DNA from: an uncultured Muribaculaceae bacterium
GTDB lineage: Bacteria; Bacteroidota; Bacteroidia; Bacteroidales; Muribaculaceae
Length of the DNA stretch: 64,000 bases
NCBI GenBank assembly: GCA_947628305.1
Contig: CANQZG010000005.1
Coordinates: forward strand, 124,001-188,000
Direction: 5' to 3'
The translations under genes and the position numbers were made by a program. Within the stretch, counting starts at the first letter, position 1. Each line of letters opens with the position of its first letter. The notes below the pieces were generated by a model, which ran no database searches, had not been told where the DNA came from, and was given only the letters and a program-made list of their open reading frames with translations. This document shows positions 1 to 7,657 of the stretch, one piece after another.

Positions 1-1566
1 CCCGTGGCTCGCATCGACATGAACGACCGTGTCTACAAGACCAAGAAAGAGAAATATGCCGCCGTCATCGATGAAATCGAATCGCTCATCGCCAAAGGAC
101 GCCCGGTGCTCGTGGGCACGACTTCGGTCGAAATATCGGAACTGTTGTCACGCATGTTGACAATGCGTAAAATCAAGCATAACGTCCTGAATGCCAAGCT
201 ACATCAGAAGGAGGCCGAGATTGTCGCGCTCGCAGGTCAACCGGGCACAGTCACAATCGCCACCAACATGGCGGGCCGTGGTACCGACATCAAGCTGCCC
301 CAAGAGGTCAAAGATGCCGGCGGTCTCGCCATCATAGGCACTGAACGTCACGAGTCACGACGCGTAGACCGTCAGTTGCGCGGACGTTCAGGCCGTCAGG
401 GCGACCCGGGTTCATCGGTGTTCTACGTGTCGTTCGAGGACCAGTTGATGCGACTGTTCGCCACCGACCGTGTGATGAAAATGCTCGACACGCTCGGTCT
501 CAAGGAGGGCGAGATGATTGAGTCCAAGATGGTTACACGCGCCATAGAGAACGCGCAGAAGCGTGTAGAGGAGAACAACTTCGGTATCCGCAAGCGTTTG
601 CTCGAATATGACGACGTGATGAACAAACAGCGTACCTACATCTATACCCGTCGTCATCACGCGTTGCTCGGCGAACGTGTAGGCATCGACATCGCCAATA
701 TGCTCTATGATGTAATCGAGAACCTCGTGCAGACCTATTCCACCCCTGCCGACTATGCTGACCTATCCCTTGAACTGTTCAAGACGCTCACCATAGAGAC
801 CCCTTTCACCGAGGAGGAATACCGTAATCTCTCACGCGAGGATGCAATCGACAAGATTCATGCCGCCGCCAACGAGGCATTCTCCCGCAAGGGTGAACGC
901 ATCATCGAAGTCGCAATGCCTGTCGTAAAGGATTGCGTTGAAAACCGTGGATTCAAGGACCGCATTCTTGTGCCCATCACCGATGGCAAACGCTTCTTCA
1001 ACCTCCCTGTTGATATCATGGAGGCATACAACACCGGCTGTAAATCCATCGTCAAGGAATGGCACAAGGCCGTCTTGCTCGTTACAATCGATGAACTTTG
1101 GAAAGAACACCTCCGTGAACTCGACCAGCTGCGTCAGTCGGTACAGAATGCATCCTACGAGCAGAAAGACCCGCTGGTTATTTACAAGGTCGAGTCATTC
1201 CACCTGTTTGAACGCATGCTCAACAACCTCAACGAGAAAGCGATTTCAACACTCATGCGAGGCCAGATATATGTACAGCAAGCCCCGGTTTCCAACCGTG
1301 AGAGCGAGGAAAGCGAGCAGCCCCAGGAACGCCCGCAACCCGATGTGAAACGCGCCATGCCCGAGCAACCCAACGACTACTCGCGTTACCGCGCATCAAA
1401 GGAGTCGCTTCCGGGTGAAAACGCCCAAAGACAAGCCGCATCGGCGCAACAAGGGGAGAAACAACGCCCACAGCCGGTGAAGGCCGGGCCAAAAATCAAC
1501 CGTAACGACCCATGCCCCTGTGGCAGTGGCAAAAAATACAAGAATTGCCACGGCCGTGGATTATAA
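1..1566 (+). CDS. secA: Preprotein translocase subunit SecA, C-terminal part (5' end outside the window)
   Basis: This is the ATPase motor that pushes unfolded secretory proteins through SecYEG at the inner membrane. The reading frame is open from base 1, so the N-terminal half lies upstream. Visible are the NBD2 motifs [12 protein letters not shown] (about residues 90-100 of the fragment) and [20 protein letters not shown], the helical scaffold with [15 protein letters not shown], a proline- and glutamine-rich linker, and the terminal zinc-binding SEC-C motif [13 protein letters not shown]. The linker plus SEC-C tail is the usual bacterial arrangement. No frameshift is seen. The stop is at 1564-1566. 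Confidence 0.98.
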   Translation, partial: PVARIDMNDRVYKTKKEKYAAVIDEIESLIAKGRPVLVGTTSVEISELLSRMLTMRKIKHNVLNAKLHQKEAEIVALAGQPGTVTIATNMAGRGTDIKLPQEVKDAGGLAIIGTERHESRRVDRQLRGRSGRQGDPGSSVFYVSFEDQLMRLFATDRVMKMLDTLGLKEGEMIESKMVTRAIENAQKRVEENNFGIRKRLLEYDDVMNKQRTYIYTRRHHALLGERVGIDIANMLYDVIENLVQTYSTPADYADLSLELFKTLTIETPFTEEEYRNLSREDAIDKIHAAANEAFSRKGERIIEVAMPVVKDCVENRGFKDRILVPITDGKRFFNLPVDIMEAYNTGCKSIVKEWHKAVLLVTIDELWKEHLRELDQLRQSVQNASYEQKDPLVIYKVESFHLFERMLNNLNEKAISTLMRGQIYVQQAPVSNRESEESEQPQERPQPDVKRAMPEQPNDYSRYRASKESLPGENAQRQAASAQQGEKQRPQPVKAGPKINRNDPCPCGSGKKYKNCHGRGL

Positions 1567-1608
1567 CAAACCAAATATGGGGATGTTGCAAAATTCGCAA
1601 TAAACATC

Positions 1609-1694
1609 GTAGGGACGCGCCAACGTGCGCGTCCTTTATTGCAAATGATTGATAATCTACCACTTTGAAGACGCGCACGTTGGCGCGTCCCTAC
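1609..1694. repeat. Perfect 25-nt inverted repeat, REP-like palindromic element
   Basis: Arms at 1609-1633 and 1670-1694 are exact reverse complements and begin GTAGGGACGCGCC. They are separated by 36 nt and lie between secA and the next gene. Each arm is itself partly palindromic. Related copies occur at 48669-48754 and 49844-49864, so this is a dispersed intergenic family. It could fold into a long hairpin and act as a terminator for secA, but it has no T tract. Confidence 0.8.
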
Positions 1695-1750
1695 AATTTC
1701 ACATTAAGTCTCATTTTTGCAACAGTCCCAATATCATATAACATCTTGAT

Positions 1751-2509
1751 ATGGAATCGGATATAAGAGAATTGCTTGAAAGCGAGGCACAACGCATAAA
1801 CTCGCCGGAATTTATCGATAGCGACCCTGTACAGTTCCCTCGTCGGTTCGAGACACTTCAGGACATCGAAATCGCGGCATTGCTCTCGGCGACCATTTCA
1901 TGGGGAAACCGCAAGATGATATGTCGTAATTGCGACAAGATGCTTTCCATGATGGGTGGACAACCATTCAGGTTCGTCATGGATAAGGGTTACGAAGACC
2001 TCGATGATGAAACGAATATCCATCGCACGTTCTTTGTCCGCAACCTCAAGCACTATCTACGGGGACTTCATGAAATATACCGTAGCCACGGCTCATTGCA
2101 GGAATATGCACGCCATATAGACATATCGTCATCACCGTTCCCTGCATGGAGGCTTGTGGAGGGCATAAACAACGAATTGCAACAGGCCAACGGTGGTGCA
2201 TGCGACAGCCGATGCCTCCCGTCCAACCTCGGCAACACCGCGCTTAAACGTGTAAACATGGCTCTGCGTTGGCTCGTCAGGAATGACAGGATAGTCGACA
2301 TGGGTGTGTGGGATGTCATAACCCCGGCTCAATTGTTCATTCCGTTGGACGTACACGTGGGCGACACCGCGCGTGAACTCGGACTTCTGACACGTAAGGC
2401 CAATGACCGCCGTAGCGTAGAGGAAGTCACATCATCCCTACGTGAAATCTGTCCCGACGACCCTGTGAAATTCGATTACGCACTATTCGGCATCGGGATG
2501 AAATTATGA
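1751..2509 (+). CDS. TIGR02757 family protein (DUF2400)
   Basis: This 252-residue protein of unknown function belongs to a family widespread in Bacteroidetes. Recognisable stretches are ALLSATISWGNRKMICRN near residue 45, RNDRIVDMGVW, and PLDVHVGDTARELGLL near residue 200. These alternate helical segments with conserved W, D and H residues, resembling a helix-hairpin-helix glycosylase-like fold, though that is inference. It sits 4 bp before the nitroreductase gene and is probably co-transcribed with it. No export signal is seen, so a cytoplasmic location is expected. Confidence 0.85.
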   Translation: MESDIRELLESEAQRINSPEFIDSDPVQFPRRFETLQDIEIAALLSATISWGNRKMICRNCDKMLSMMGGQPFRFVMDKGYEDLDDETNIHRTFFVRNLKHYLRGLHEIYRSHGSLQEYARHIDISSSPFPAWRLVEGINNELQQANGGACDSRCLPSNLGNTALKRVNMALRWLVRNDRIVDMGVWDVITPAQLFIPLDVHVGDTARELGLLTRKANDRRSVEEVTSSLREICPDDPVKFDYALFGIGMKL

Positions 2510-2513
2510 TAAG

Positions 2514-3182
2514 ATGATTACCGACATTATCAAAAACCGCCATTCAGTCAGGACATATCGCCCCAACCCGATACCCGATGAAAATGTGACAACATTAAAC
2601 AACCTCATTGAGGAGTGCAACGACAAAGGTGACATCATGATGCGCCTTGTCACCGACGAGCCTGACGCGTTCGGCAAGTCGATGCTCGCCCGTTACGGCA
2701 AGTTCAGCAACGTGCGCAACTACATCGCGCTCATCGGTCCAAAAGACCACACCACCAAACGTAAAATCGGCTACTACGGCGAAACCGTTGTGCTCAAAGC
2801 CGCCGAATTAGGGTTGAACACATGCTGGGTTGGCATGACGTTCCGTAAAAGCGAAGTGGAAGCGACAATCCCGCAAGGGATGAAAATACATGCCGTCATC
2901 GCCATCGGATACGGAGAAAACAACGGCGCGCCACACAAAATCAAAACTCCGCAACAGGTCGCACCAGGCTACAATGATGCACCGGATTGGTTCAAGCATG
3001 GAGTCGAATGCGCATTACTCGCCCCCTCGGCCCTGAACCAACAGAAATTCAAATTCTCACATCTCGGCGAAAACCGCGTGAAAGCGTCCGCCGGATTCGG
3101 CTCATACGCCACAATAGACCTCGGCATCGCAATGCGGCACTTTGAACTCGGCGCAGGAATCGACATCGAGTGGGTTCTGTAA
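2514..3182 (+). CDS. Nitroreductase family protein
   Basis: A flavin-dependent oxidoreductase of the nitroreductase fold, 222 residues. The N-terminus MITDIIKNRHSVRTYRP carries the typical RHSVR phosphate-binding start for FMN. GLNTCWVGMTF (about residues 102-112) and the IAIGYGE segment fit the family. The C-terminal part (LLAPSALNQQKFKF) resembles the second half of TM1586-type nitroreductases. The substrate cannot be told. It follows the TIGR02757 gene by 4 bp and ends 1 bp before the convergent DUF3109 gene. Confidence 0.88.
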   Translation: MITDIIKNRHSVRTYRPNPIPDENVTTLNNLIEECNDKGDIMMRLVTDEPDAFGKSMLARYGKFSNVRNYIALIGPKDHTTKRKIGYYGETVVLKAAELGLNTCWVGMTFRKSEVEATIPQGMKIHAVIAIGYGENNGAPHKIKTPQQVAPGYNDAPDWFKHGVECALLAPSALNQQKFKFSHLGENRVKASAGFGSYATIDLGIAMRHFELGAGIDIEWVL

Positions 3183-3183
3183 C

Positions 3184-3795
3184 CTATTTGTCTCCGTATT
3201 CGGCGAGATAGGCCTCGCACGCCTCACACAATTCATCGTACCATTCGCGCCCGAACCGCTCGACAAGCGGCCCCTCAAGGAAACGATACAGGCGTATGCC
3301 TTCTTTGCGTCCAAGCACCTCGGCGCATTTGCATATTTTCCATCGGTGATAATTCACGGCGGTGAACGAGGGATAACGCGTCAGCCTCAACGGGTAGAGA
3401 TAGCATGAAATCGGTTTGCGCCAGTCGACACGCCCTTCCCTGAAGGCCTTCTCAATGGCACAATGGCACATACCGCCCTCCCCATAACAGGTGAACACAC
3501 AGTTGCGTCCATCGACAATCTGTGTCACCAGGTCGCCCTCCTCATCGACATAACCGACTCCGGCCTCCTTTATACGCTCCTGCGCCGAGGGCAACAAGTC
3601 GTCCCATACATTCGGGAGAATCTCTTTCAACTTGTTATACTCATCCTCGGTGATAGGCGCGCCGGCATCACCCTCTATACAACATTCACCGAGACAACTG
3701 TCAAGGTTACAACAGAAAAAACGCTCGGCAAGGTCGAGGGAGACAAGGGTATCTTGAATCTGTAACATAACGGTTTCCTCTACTTCTTCTTTCAT
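3184..3795 (-). CDS. DUF3109 family protein
   Basis: A 203-residue cysteine-rich cytoplasmic protein of unknown biochemical role. The cluster FFCCNLDSCLGECCIEGDAG near residue 27, CVFTCYGEGGMCHCAIEKAF, and a later CKCAEV are the conserved DUF3109 cysteines, likely to bind metal or an Fe-S cluster (inference, by analogy with YkgJ-like proteins). Its start overlaps the stop of the T9SS plug gene by 4 bp (ATGA), so the two are translationally coupled in the leftward ung operon. Confidence 0.88.
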   Translation of the reverse strand: MKEEVEETVMLQIQDTLVSLDLAERFFCCNLDSCLGECCIEGDAGAPITEDEYNKLKEILPNVWDDLLPSAQERIKEAGVGYVDEEGDLVTQIVDGRNCVFTCYGEGGMCHCAIEKAFREGRVDWRKPISCYLYPLRLTRYPSFTAVNYHRWKICKCAEVLGRKEGIRLYRFLEGPLVERFGREWYDELCEACEAYLAEYGDK

Positions 3796-5054
3796 CGATT
3801 GGAATAAACGGTTGTCGTCCCTATAAGACGGTCATAGCGTGTCCCGCGCGGGCGGTGATAGACATTTATTGTATATTCATGTTGGGTCTGGAACCTGTCC
3901 CCCTCCACAGGGGCGGTCTCACCCGTGACGCCACCACCCCGTTTCACGGCAAGATACTGGTAATTGTAGGAACCCTGTTTCAACAACAACGCCTTCTCAT
4001 ACCGGCCCGTCGCCCGGTTATAGGTCATCAGCGACGAATCATCGAGACGACGGTTAACGAGGTCGCCGTCAATGAACACATCATATCCTTCAAGTTCAGG
4101 CATCTCGAGCGAAAAATGGGTGACAGCATAATCGGCCTGTACATCAGAACGGGGGGAATTGTACTCACGCACAAGATAACGGCCAAACTGTGTCTGGTCA
4201 TAAACGTACGGTTCACCGGCACGCGGGGTGTCAGTCCCAAGCGTGAAATGATAGAACGGGTCCATATATCCGACATGTTCCATCCCCATCGACGGATAAG
4301 TGGTCGAGACAGTCTCAAAACGACGGTATTCGTTTCCGGCGTTAAAAATCAGCGGACGAAGATGCTCATACACAGCCTGTCGTCCCGACAGACGCAACGG
4401 CTGTTTCAACGTCACACTGTTATCCACACGACCATCCTGCGTGACCACCACGGTCAGGTCGTTAAACAAATCCTCCACCGGGTATTCCCCGACATTGACC
4501 GCAAGTTCCACCTGCTGATGTCCGACGTTAAAATCAATATCGGTGGCGGTCGTCACGCCCGCCGAGACCCCTACGGCCATTTCGCTCACTGAAAAACGAG
4601 CCTGGAGCAAAGTCTCATCAGGGTCACTTTCAGGATATACACGCAACAGATAGTTGCCCGAAGCGGTGAAACGCATCCTCCCGTCAGGCAACACTATGCG
4701 ATAATGCACATAATGTACAGTGGTAGCTTCCGAAAATTCATACTCCTCCACATCGCCCTGATTGAAACCGTCAAGGAACTCTGAATCGACCAACCCCTCC
4801 GGCTGCCAGTCAGCCCCGCAATGTATCAGTTCATACCGCATGTAACGCCGCTCGTCACCGAGTTCGTCAAACGCCACCACAACACGGTCGTCTCCGTTCA
4901 ACATAATGACCGGCGCGGCCATGAAATTACCGTCGACCGTCACCTGAAGTGAACGGAAATCGGGATGGAACACCCCTTGGCGTGTATCGACCCCGGCCGA
5001 CACCGCCGTCAATGCAATAGATATGAGAGTGACAATAAACAACGTCCGTCTCAT
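3792..5054 (-). CDS. Type IX secretion plug protein (DUF5103)
   Basis: A secreted Bacteroidetes protein of the family named for the periplasmic Plug that caps the SprA translocon of the type IX secretion system. I chose the start at 5054 because it gives a clean signal peptide (MRRTLFIVTLISIALTAVSA) and removes a 26-bp overlap with ung. After the signal the chain is beta-rich, with DDRVVVAFDELGDERRYMRYEL and a C-terminal module with NVYHRPRGTRYDRLIG, both usual for the family. It is predicted to be periplasmic. It shares an operon with ung upstream and the DUF3109 gene downstream. Confidence 0.88.
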   Translation of the reverse strand: MRRTLFIVTLISIALTAVSAGVDTRQGVFHPDFRSLQVTVDGNFMAAPVIMLNGDDRVVVAFDELGDERRYMRYELIHCGADWQPEGLVDSEFLDGFNQGDVEEYEFSEATTVHYVHYRIVLPDGRMRFTASGNYLLRVYPESDPDETLLQARFSVSEMAVGVSAGVTTATDIDFNVGHQQVELAVNVGEYPVEDLFNDLTVVVTQDGRVDNSVTLKQPLRLSGRQAVYEHLRPLIFNAGNEYRRFETVSTTYPSMGMEHVGYMDPFYHFTLGTDTPRAGEPYVYDQTQFGRYLVREYNSPRSDVQADYAVTHFSLEMPELEGYDVFIDGDLVNRRLDDSSLMTYNRATGRYEKALLLKQGSYNYQYLAVKRGGGVTGETAPVEGDRFQTQHEYTINVYHRPRGTRYDRLIGTTTVYSNR

Positions 5055-5055
5055 G

Positions 5056-5718
5056 TCACCATTCAATAGTTTTTTTCCCATTCGCTACAAGATAGGCATT
5101 GGCACGCGTGAAATGATGATTGCCGAAAAATCCACGCGACGCGCTCAACGGCGACGGATGCGGAGATGTCAACACAAGATGACGCGAGCGGTCGATGAAC
5201 GCCCCTTTCTTTATAGCGTATGAACCCCACAGGATGAAAACAAGGTGCTCGCAGTCATGCGCCAACCGCAAGATGACCTCATCGGTAAACTCCTCCCATC
5301 CGTGCCCCTGATGGGAACCGGCACGATGCGCCTCAACCGTCAATGTCGAGTTCAACATGAGGACACCCTGACGCGCCCAACGGCTAAGGTCACCGTCAAC
5401 CGGCATCGGACAACCCGTGTCGGCACTGACCTCTCTGAATATATTGACGAGCGAACGGGGTAACGGCACCCCAGCGTTCACCGAGAAACACAGACCGTTG
5501 GCCTGGCCGTAATCATGATAAGGGTCCTGTCCGAGAATAACGACCTTGACCTTGTCAAAAGGGCATGCGTCAAACGCGGCGAAAATCTTCCCGGCCGGAG
5601 GGAAAATTCTTGTTCGGGAATATTCACAACGGACAAACTCCGTCAACCGCACGAAATAATCCTTGTCCCATTCCTGTGACAGCTTGTCCTTCCATGATGG
5701 CTCAATCCTTACATCCAT
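5056..5718 (-). CDS. ung: Uracil-DNA glycosylase, family 1
   Basis: Removes uracil from DNA by cleaving the N-glycosidic bond, starting base-excision repair. The 220-residue length is normal. The catalytic water-activating Asp lies in GQDPYHDYGQANG (about residue 64), the uracil Asn in LMLNSTLTVE, and the catalytic His loop is SPHPSPLSASRGFFG (about residue 190). It is the first gene of the leftward operon with the T9SS plug and DUF3109 genes. A TAnnTTTG box lies about 30 bp upstream of its start. Confidence 0.97.
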   Translation of the reverse strand: MDVRIEPSWKDKLSQEWDKDYFVRLTEFVRCEYSRTRIFPPAGKIFAAFDACPFDKVKVVILGQDPYHDYGQANGLCFSVNAGVPLPRSLVNIFREVSADTGCPMPVDGDLSRWARQGVLMLNSTLTVEAHRAGSHQGHGWEEFTDEVILRLAHDCEHLVFILWGSYAIKKGAFIDRSRHLVLTSPHPSPLSASRGFFGNHHFTRANAYLVANGKKTIEW

Positions 5719-5743
5719 ACTATTGAAGTTCGTTGAATATTTG

Positions 5744-5774
5744 TTGCAAAACTACGAAAAGTTTACTAATTTTG
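5744..5774 (+). promoter_or_regulatory. Promoter of tRNA-Arg
   Basis: TTG at 5744-5746, 20 nt, then TAATTTTG at 5767-5774, matching the Bacteroidetes -33/-7 consensus. The start would be near 5780, giving a leader of about 50 nt to the tRNA. It overlaps the divergent ung promoter. Confidence 0.65.
5747..5754 (-). promoter_or_regulatory. -7 box of the ung operon
   Basis: Reads TAGTTTTG on the minus strand, a match to TAnnTTTG, about 29 bp before the ung start codon. No good -33 element is seen at the right distance. Confidence 0.5.
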
Positions 5775-5829
5775 CATTCACATTAGACAAGATTATGCGA
5801 TAATCACGTCTATAGTAGACATAATACCC

Positions 5830-5901
5830 GCGCCCGTAGTTCAATGGATAGAATATTGGATTCCGGTTCCAACGATTGGGGTTCGACTCCCCACGGGCGT
5901 A
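5830..5901 (+). tRNA. tRNA-Arg(CCG)
   Basis: A full cloverleaf can be drawn. The acceptor is 5830-5836 with 5894-5900 (first pair G-U), the D stem 5839-5842 with 5851-5854, the anticodon stem 5856-5860 with 5868-5872, and the loop carries anticodon CCG at 5863-5865. The T arm has TTCGACT between GGGG and CCCC. CCA is not encoded. The 3' part from 5884 is the bacterial half of the prophage attachment site, and integration leaves the tRNA intact. Confidence 0.96.
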
Positions 5902-5907
5902 CGACAG
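5884..5907. repeat. attL core (24-nt direct repeat)
   Basis: Identical to 42219-42242; begins CGACTCCCCACGGGCG and ends TACGACAG. It covers the 3' T loop, the T stem and acceptor 3' strands and six bases beyond the tRNA. Bases on either side differ between copies, so 24 nt is the exact limit of identity. Confidence 0.95.
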
Positions 5908-5910
5908 CAA

Positions 5911-5947
5911 CGCCTAACTAATTAAAAATTAATTAGTTAGGCGTTTT
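5911..5947 (+). terminator. Phage-supplied terminator behind tRNA-Arg
   Basis: Arms 5911-5923 (CGCCTAACTAATT) and 5931-5943 are exact complements, with two further A-T pairs inside, followed by TTTT. It lies just inside the prophage and stands in for the host terminator that integration moved to 42233-42282. Confidence 0.85.
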
Positions 5948-5960
5948 AATTTTGAATTTT

Positions 5961-5980
5961 GCCTACCGATTGTCTACCAA
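5961..5980. promoter_or_regulatory. Candidate integrase arm-type sites, left arm
   Basis: TGTCTACCAA at 5971-5980 and a partial copy GCCTACCGA at 5961. The same octamer TGTCTACC occurs three times, in both orientations, near the right att site (42032-42071). Paired outlying repeats on both arms are expected for arm binding by a tyrosine recombinase. Confidence 0.55.
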
Positions 5981-6032
5981 AGTTTCACAATGAGTAGAAA
6001 TATCCTGATAAAATCAGAATACTAAGGTTGCA

Positions 6033-6257
6033 TCAACTGTTAAATCCCGGTATATCCGGGCCATTAATTACCGTATTTAATGCATCAGCAACGTCTTTAG
6101 CCATACAAGTATAATCTAATATTTCATCAGAACTAATGATTCCTGATAAATCCAAGTTTTCTTCTACAGCTTCACCCATTGCATTTTCCCATTCCTCGGT
6201 GTCAATAGAATCAAATTCAGAAAAATCATTATCCAAATAATCATCTACTTCACTCAT
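6033..6257 (-). CDS. Small, extremely acidic protein at prophage left end
   Basis: Not recognised. The 74 residues contain 21 Asp/Glu and a single Lys, so the net charge is about -20. There is no signal peptide or membrane segment. The gene is AT-rich, unlike the GC-rich late operon beside it. It has its own -7 box at 6285-6292 and is separated from the lysis genes by about 80 bp. Position at the phage end, separate promoter and atypical composition are those of a moron. Very acidic small phage proteins are sometimes DNA mimics that block restriction or CRISPR enzymes; that role is inference only. Confidence 0.7.
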   Translation of the reverse strand: MSEVDDYLDNDFSEFDSIDTEEWENAMGEAVEENLDLSGIISSDEILDYTCMAKDVADALNTVINGPDIPGFNS

Positions 6258-6284
6258 AATATTTAAATTTTAGAAGTTGGTGTG

Positions 6285-6292
6285 CAAATATA
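6285..6292 (-). promoter_or_regulatory. -7 box of the acidic moron
   Basis: Reads TATATTTG on the minus strand, placing the start about 20 nt before the ATG at 6257. A TTG lies upstream but at too short a spacing (13 nt). Confidence 0.5.
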
Positions 6293-6338
6293 TATTTCTT
6301 TTTTCCAATCTGAATTAAAATAAATATTATTAACAATT

Positions 6339-6842
6339 TCAAAATATTATCAGATTGTAGCTGACACCGATACCGATGTACGGTTGCAACCCCTGCGGGG
6401 TCATTCCGTACCCGGCGTTGACACCGATGCCCCAACGTCTGTCGCGATGCCTTGACGGCATTTCACGTTCGCGGTAGACGGTGCGCTCGCGTTGATACAC
6501 ACGGAGCGAGTCGAGACGCGGGGCATACCCGCTGACCCATGCGTCATAGACGCTGTCTTGCCTGTAGTGTCGCTGTTCAATCGGCAACACCACGGGGACA
6601 GAGTCTCCGACCGCGCATGCCATGCTGTCCACGCCGACCCTGAACGGGGCGACAGGCAGATAGCGTGTGATGAAACGTATGGGGCGCGGACGCTCCACCT
6701 CGACGGGCGCATCCACCGGGACGGTATCGACACGCGTCACCACACGCTCGATGGTGCGTCCCGGCTGTCCGAGCCAGTCGAGGGCGTCAAACACTATCCA
6801 CGCGGCCGCGATTCCGGCCAAGAACCATATCAACGCTTTCAT
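6339..6842 (-). CDS. Membrane-anchored lysis-cassette protein, spanin-like
   Basis: A 167-residue protein starting at 6842, where its ATG overlaps the amidase stop (ATGA). One N-terminal membrane helix (MKALIWFLAGIAAAWIVFDA) is followed by a periplasmic part containing repeated Arg/Glu-rich helical sequence (RVYQRERTVYREREMP) and a C-terminal beta-like segment ending in VSYNLIIF. Topology, size and position after the amidase fit an inner-membrane spanin or the DUF6808-type proteins of Bacteroides phages. The first assignment is functional inference; the second is from memory of the family. Confidence 0.6.
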   Translation of the reverse strand: MKALIWFLAGIAAAWIVFDALDWLGQPGRTIERVVTRVDTVPVDAPVEVERPRPIRFITRYLPVAPFRVGVDSMACAVGDSVPVVLPIEQRHYRQDSVYDAWVSGYAPRLDSLRVYQRERTVYREREMPSRHRDRRWGIGVNAGYGMTPQGLQPYIGIGVSYNLIIF

Positions 6843-7267
6843 AACCCCGCGTATTCGGTTTTGGCGTCGAACGACGGGCATGCCTTGGGGGCGAAGTCAC
6901 GGTGACCGTATATCTTGGCCTGTGGGTATTTTCCCCGGAGCATCCTTAACAGTGACACAAGCGATGCCTTTTGCGCGGGCGTGCGGTTGTCAACAGGGGG
7001 CAGTCCCTTTTTCGTGACATCCACGCCTCCGATGTAACACACGTTGATTGCCGTGGCGTTGTGACCCTTTACACCGTTAGACACCCTATCTTCGGGGACA
7101 GTGTTCACAATCCTACCGTCGGCCTCGATGATGTAATGGTAGCCGGGCGTTTTCCACCCACACCCTCCACGGCTCACTGGGCGTGTATGGTAGTCCACTA
7201 TATCCCGTGCCGTGTTGCTTTGATTCCCTGCGGTGCAATGCACCACGATTTTGTCGATTTTTCTCAT
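6839..7267 (-). CDS. N-acetylmuramoyl-L-alanine amidase (endolysin, Amidase_2/PGRP fold)
   Basis: Cuts the amide bond between muramic acid and the stem peptide to release phage progeny. The 142 residues form a single catalytic domain like T7 lysozyme. Zinc ligands visible are His10 (KIVVHCTAG), His122 (YGHRDF) and Cys130 (KACPSFD), and the core includes PGYHYIIEADG and HNATAINVCYIGG. There is no signal peptide, so release needs a holin. It lies between the holin-like and spanin-like genes. Confidence 0.93.
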   Translation of the reverse strand: MRKIDKIVVHCTAGNQSNTARDIVDYHTRPVSRGGCGWKTPGYHYIIEADGRIVNTVPEDRVSNGVKGHNATAINVCYIGGVDVTKKGLPPVDNRTPAQKASLVSLLRMLRGKYPQAKIYGHRDFAPKACPSFDAKTEYAGL

Positions 7268-7293
7268 TGCAAGTAAATATTAAATTAGAAAAG

Positions 7294-7644
7294 TTAATAA
7301 TCGCTCGGAGGCTCACGGTCGGCGCATCCACGCTTACAGCACTTTTTCACCTCGGCCTCCTTTAGCTGCAACTCCACCTCGTGACGACGGTGTATCTCCT
7401 CGAGGTGTGTCGCCTGTTCCTCACGCAATTCAGCGTAGATTCGGTCTATTTTCGCGTCGCGCTCCTGCAACCGTTTCTCGTACCACTCGATTTGCTTGCG
7501 GTAGTTTTCGTTTTCGGTGGCTGTTATCTCGGCCACGTCCTGCCTGTCTTGCACCTTGCGGCCGCGCCACCATTTCAGTAACTCGATGACACCCTGTATG
7601 CCGCCTATACCTCCTATTATTGTAATAATATCTGTGATTTCCAT
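7294..7644 (-). CDS. Putative holin or membrane coiled-coil protein
   Basis: 116 residues from the start at 7644, chosen because it follows the tail-fibre stop and begins with a hydrophobic helix (MEITDIITIIGGIGGIQGVI). This is followed by WWRGRK and a long charged coiled coil of about 70 residues with heptads of E, R and Q, then a CCKRGCADREPPSDY tail. It sits immediately upstream of the endolysin, which suggests the holin or a lysis accessory protein. One membrane helix only is seen, so the role is inferred from position. Confidence 0.6.
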   Translation of the reverse strand: MEITDIITIIGGIGGIQGVIELLKWWRGRKVQDRQDVAEITATENENYRKQIEWYEKRLQERDAKIDRIYAELREEQATHLEEIHRRHEVELQLKEAEVKKCCKRGCADREPPSDY

Positions 7645-7657
7645 TGCCGTTTTAGTT

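Noticed and set aside
1609-1694. Invertible promoter of the Bacteroides phase-variation type
   Set aside because: The inverted repeats are exact, but the 36-bp centre has no promoter and no invertase gene is near; related copies elsewhere point to a REP-like element.
3855-4592. 245-codon plus-strand ORF inside the T9SS plug gene
   Set aside because: Shadow frame with no recognisable protein character; the minus-strand gene explains the region.
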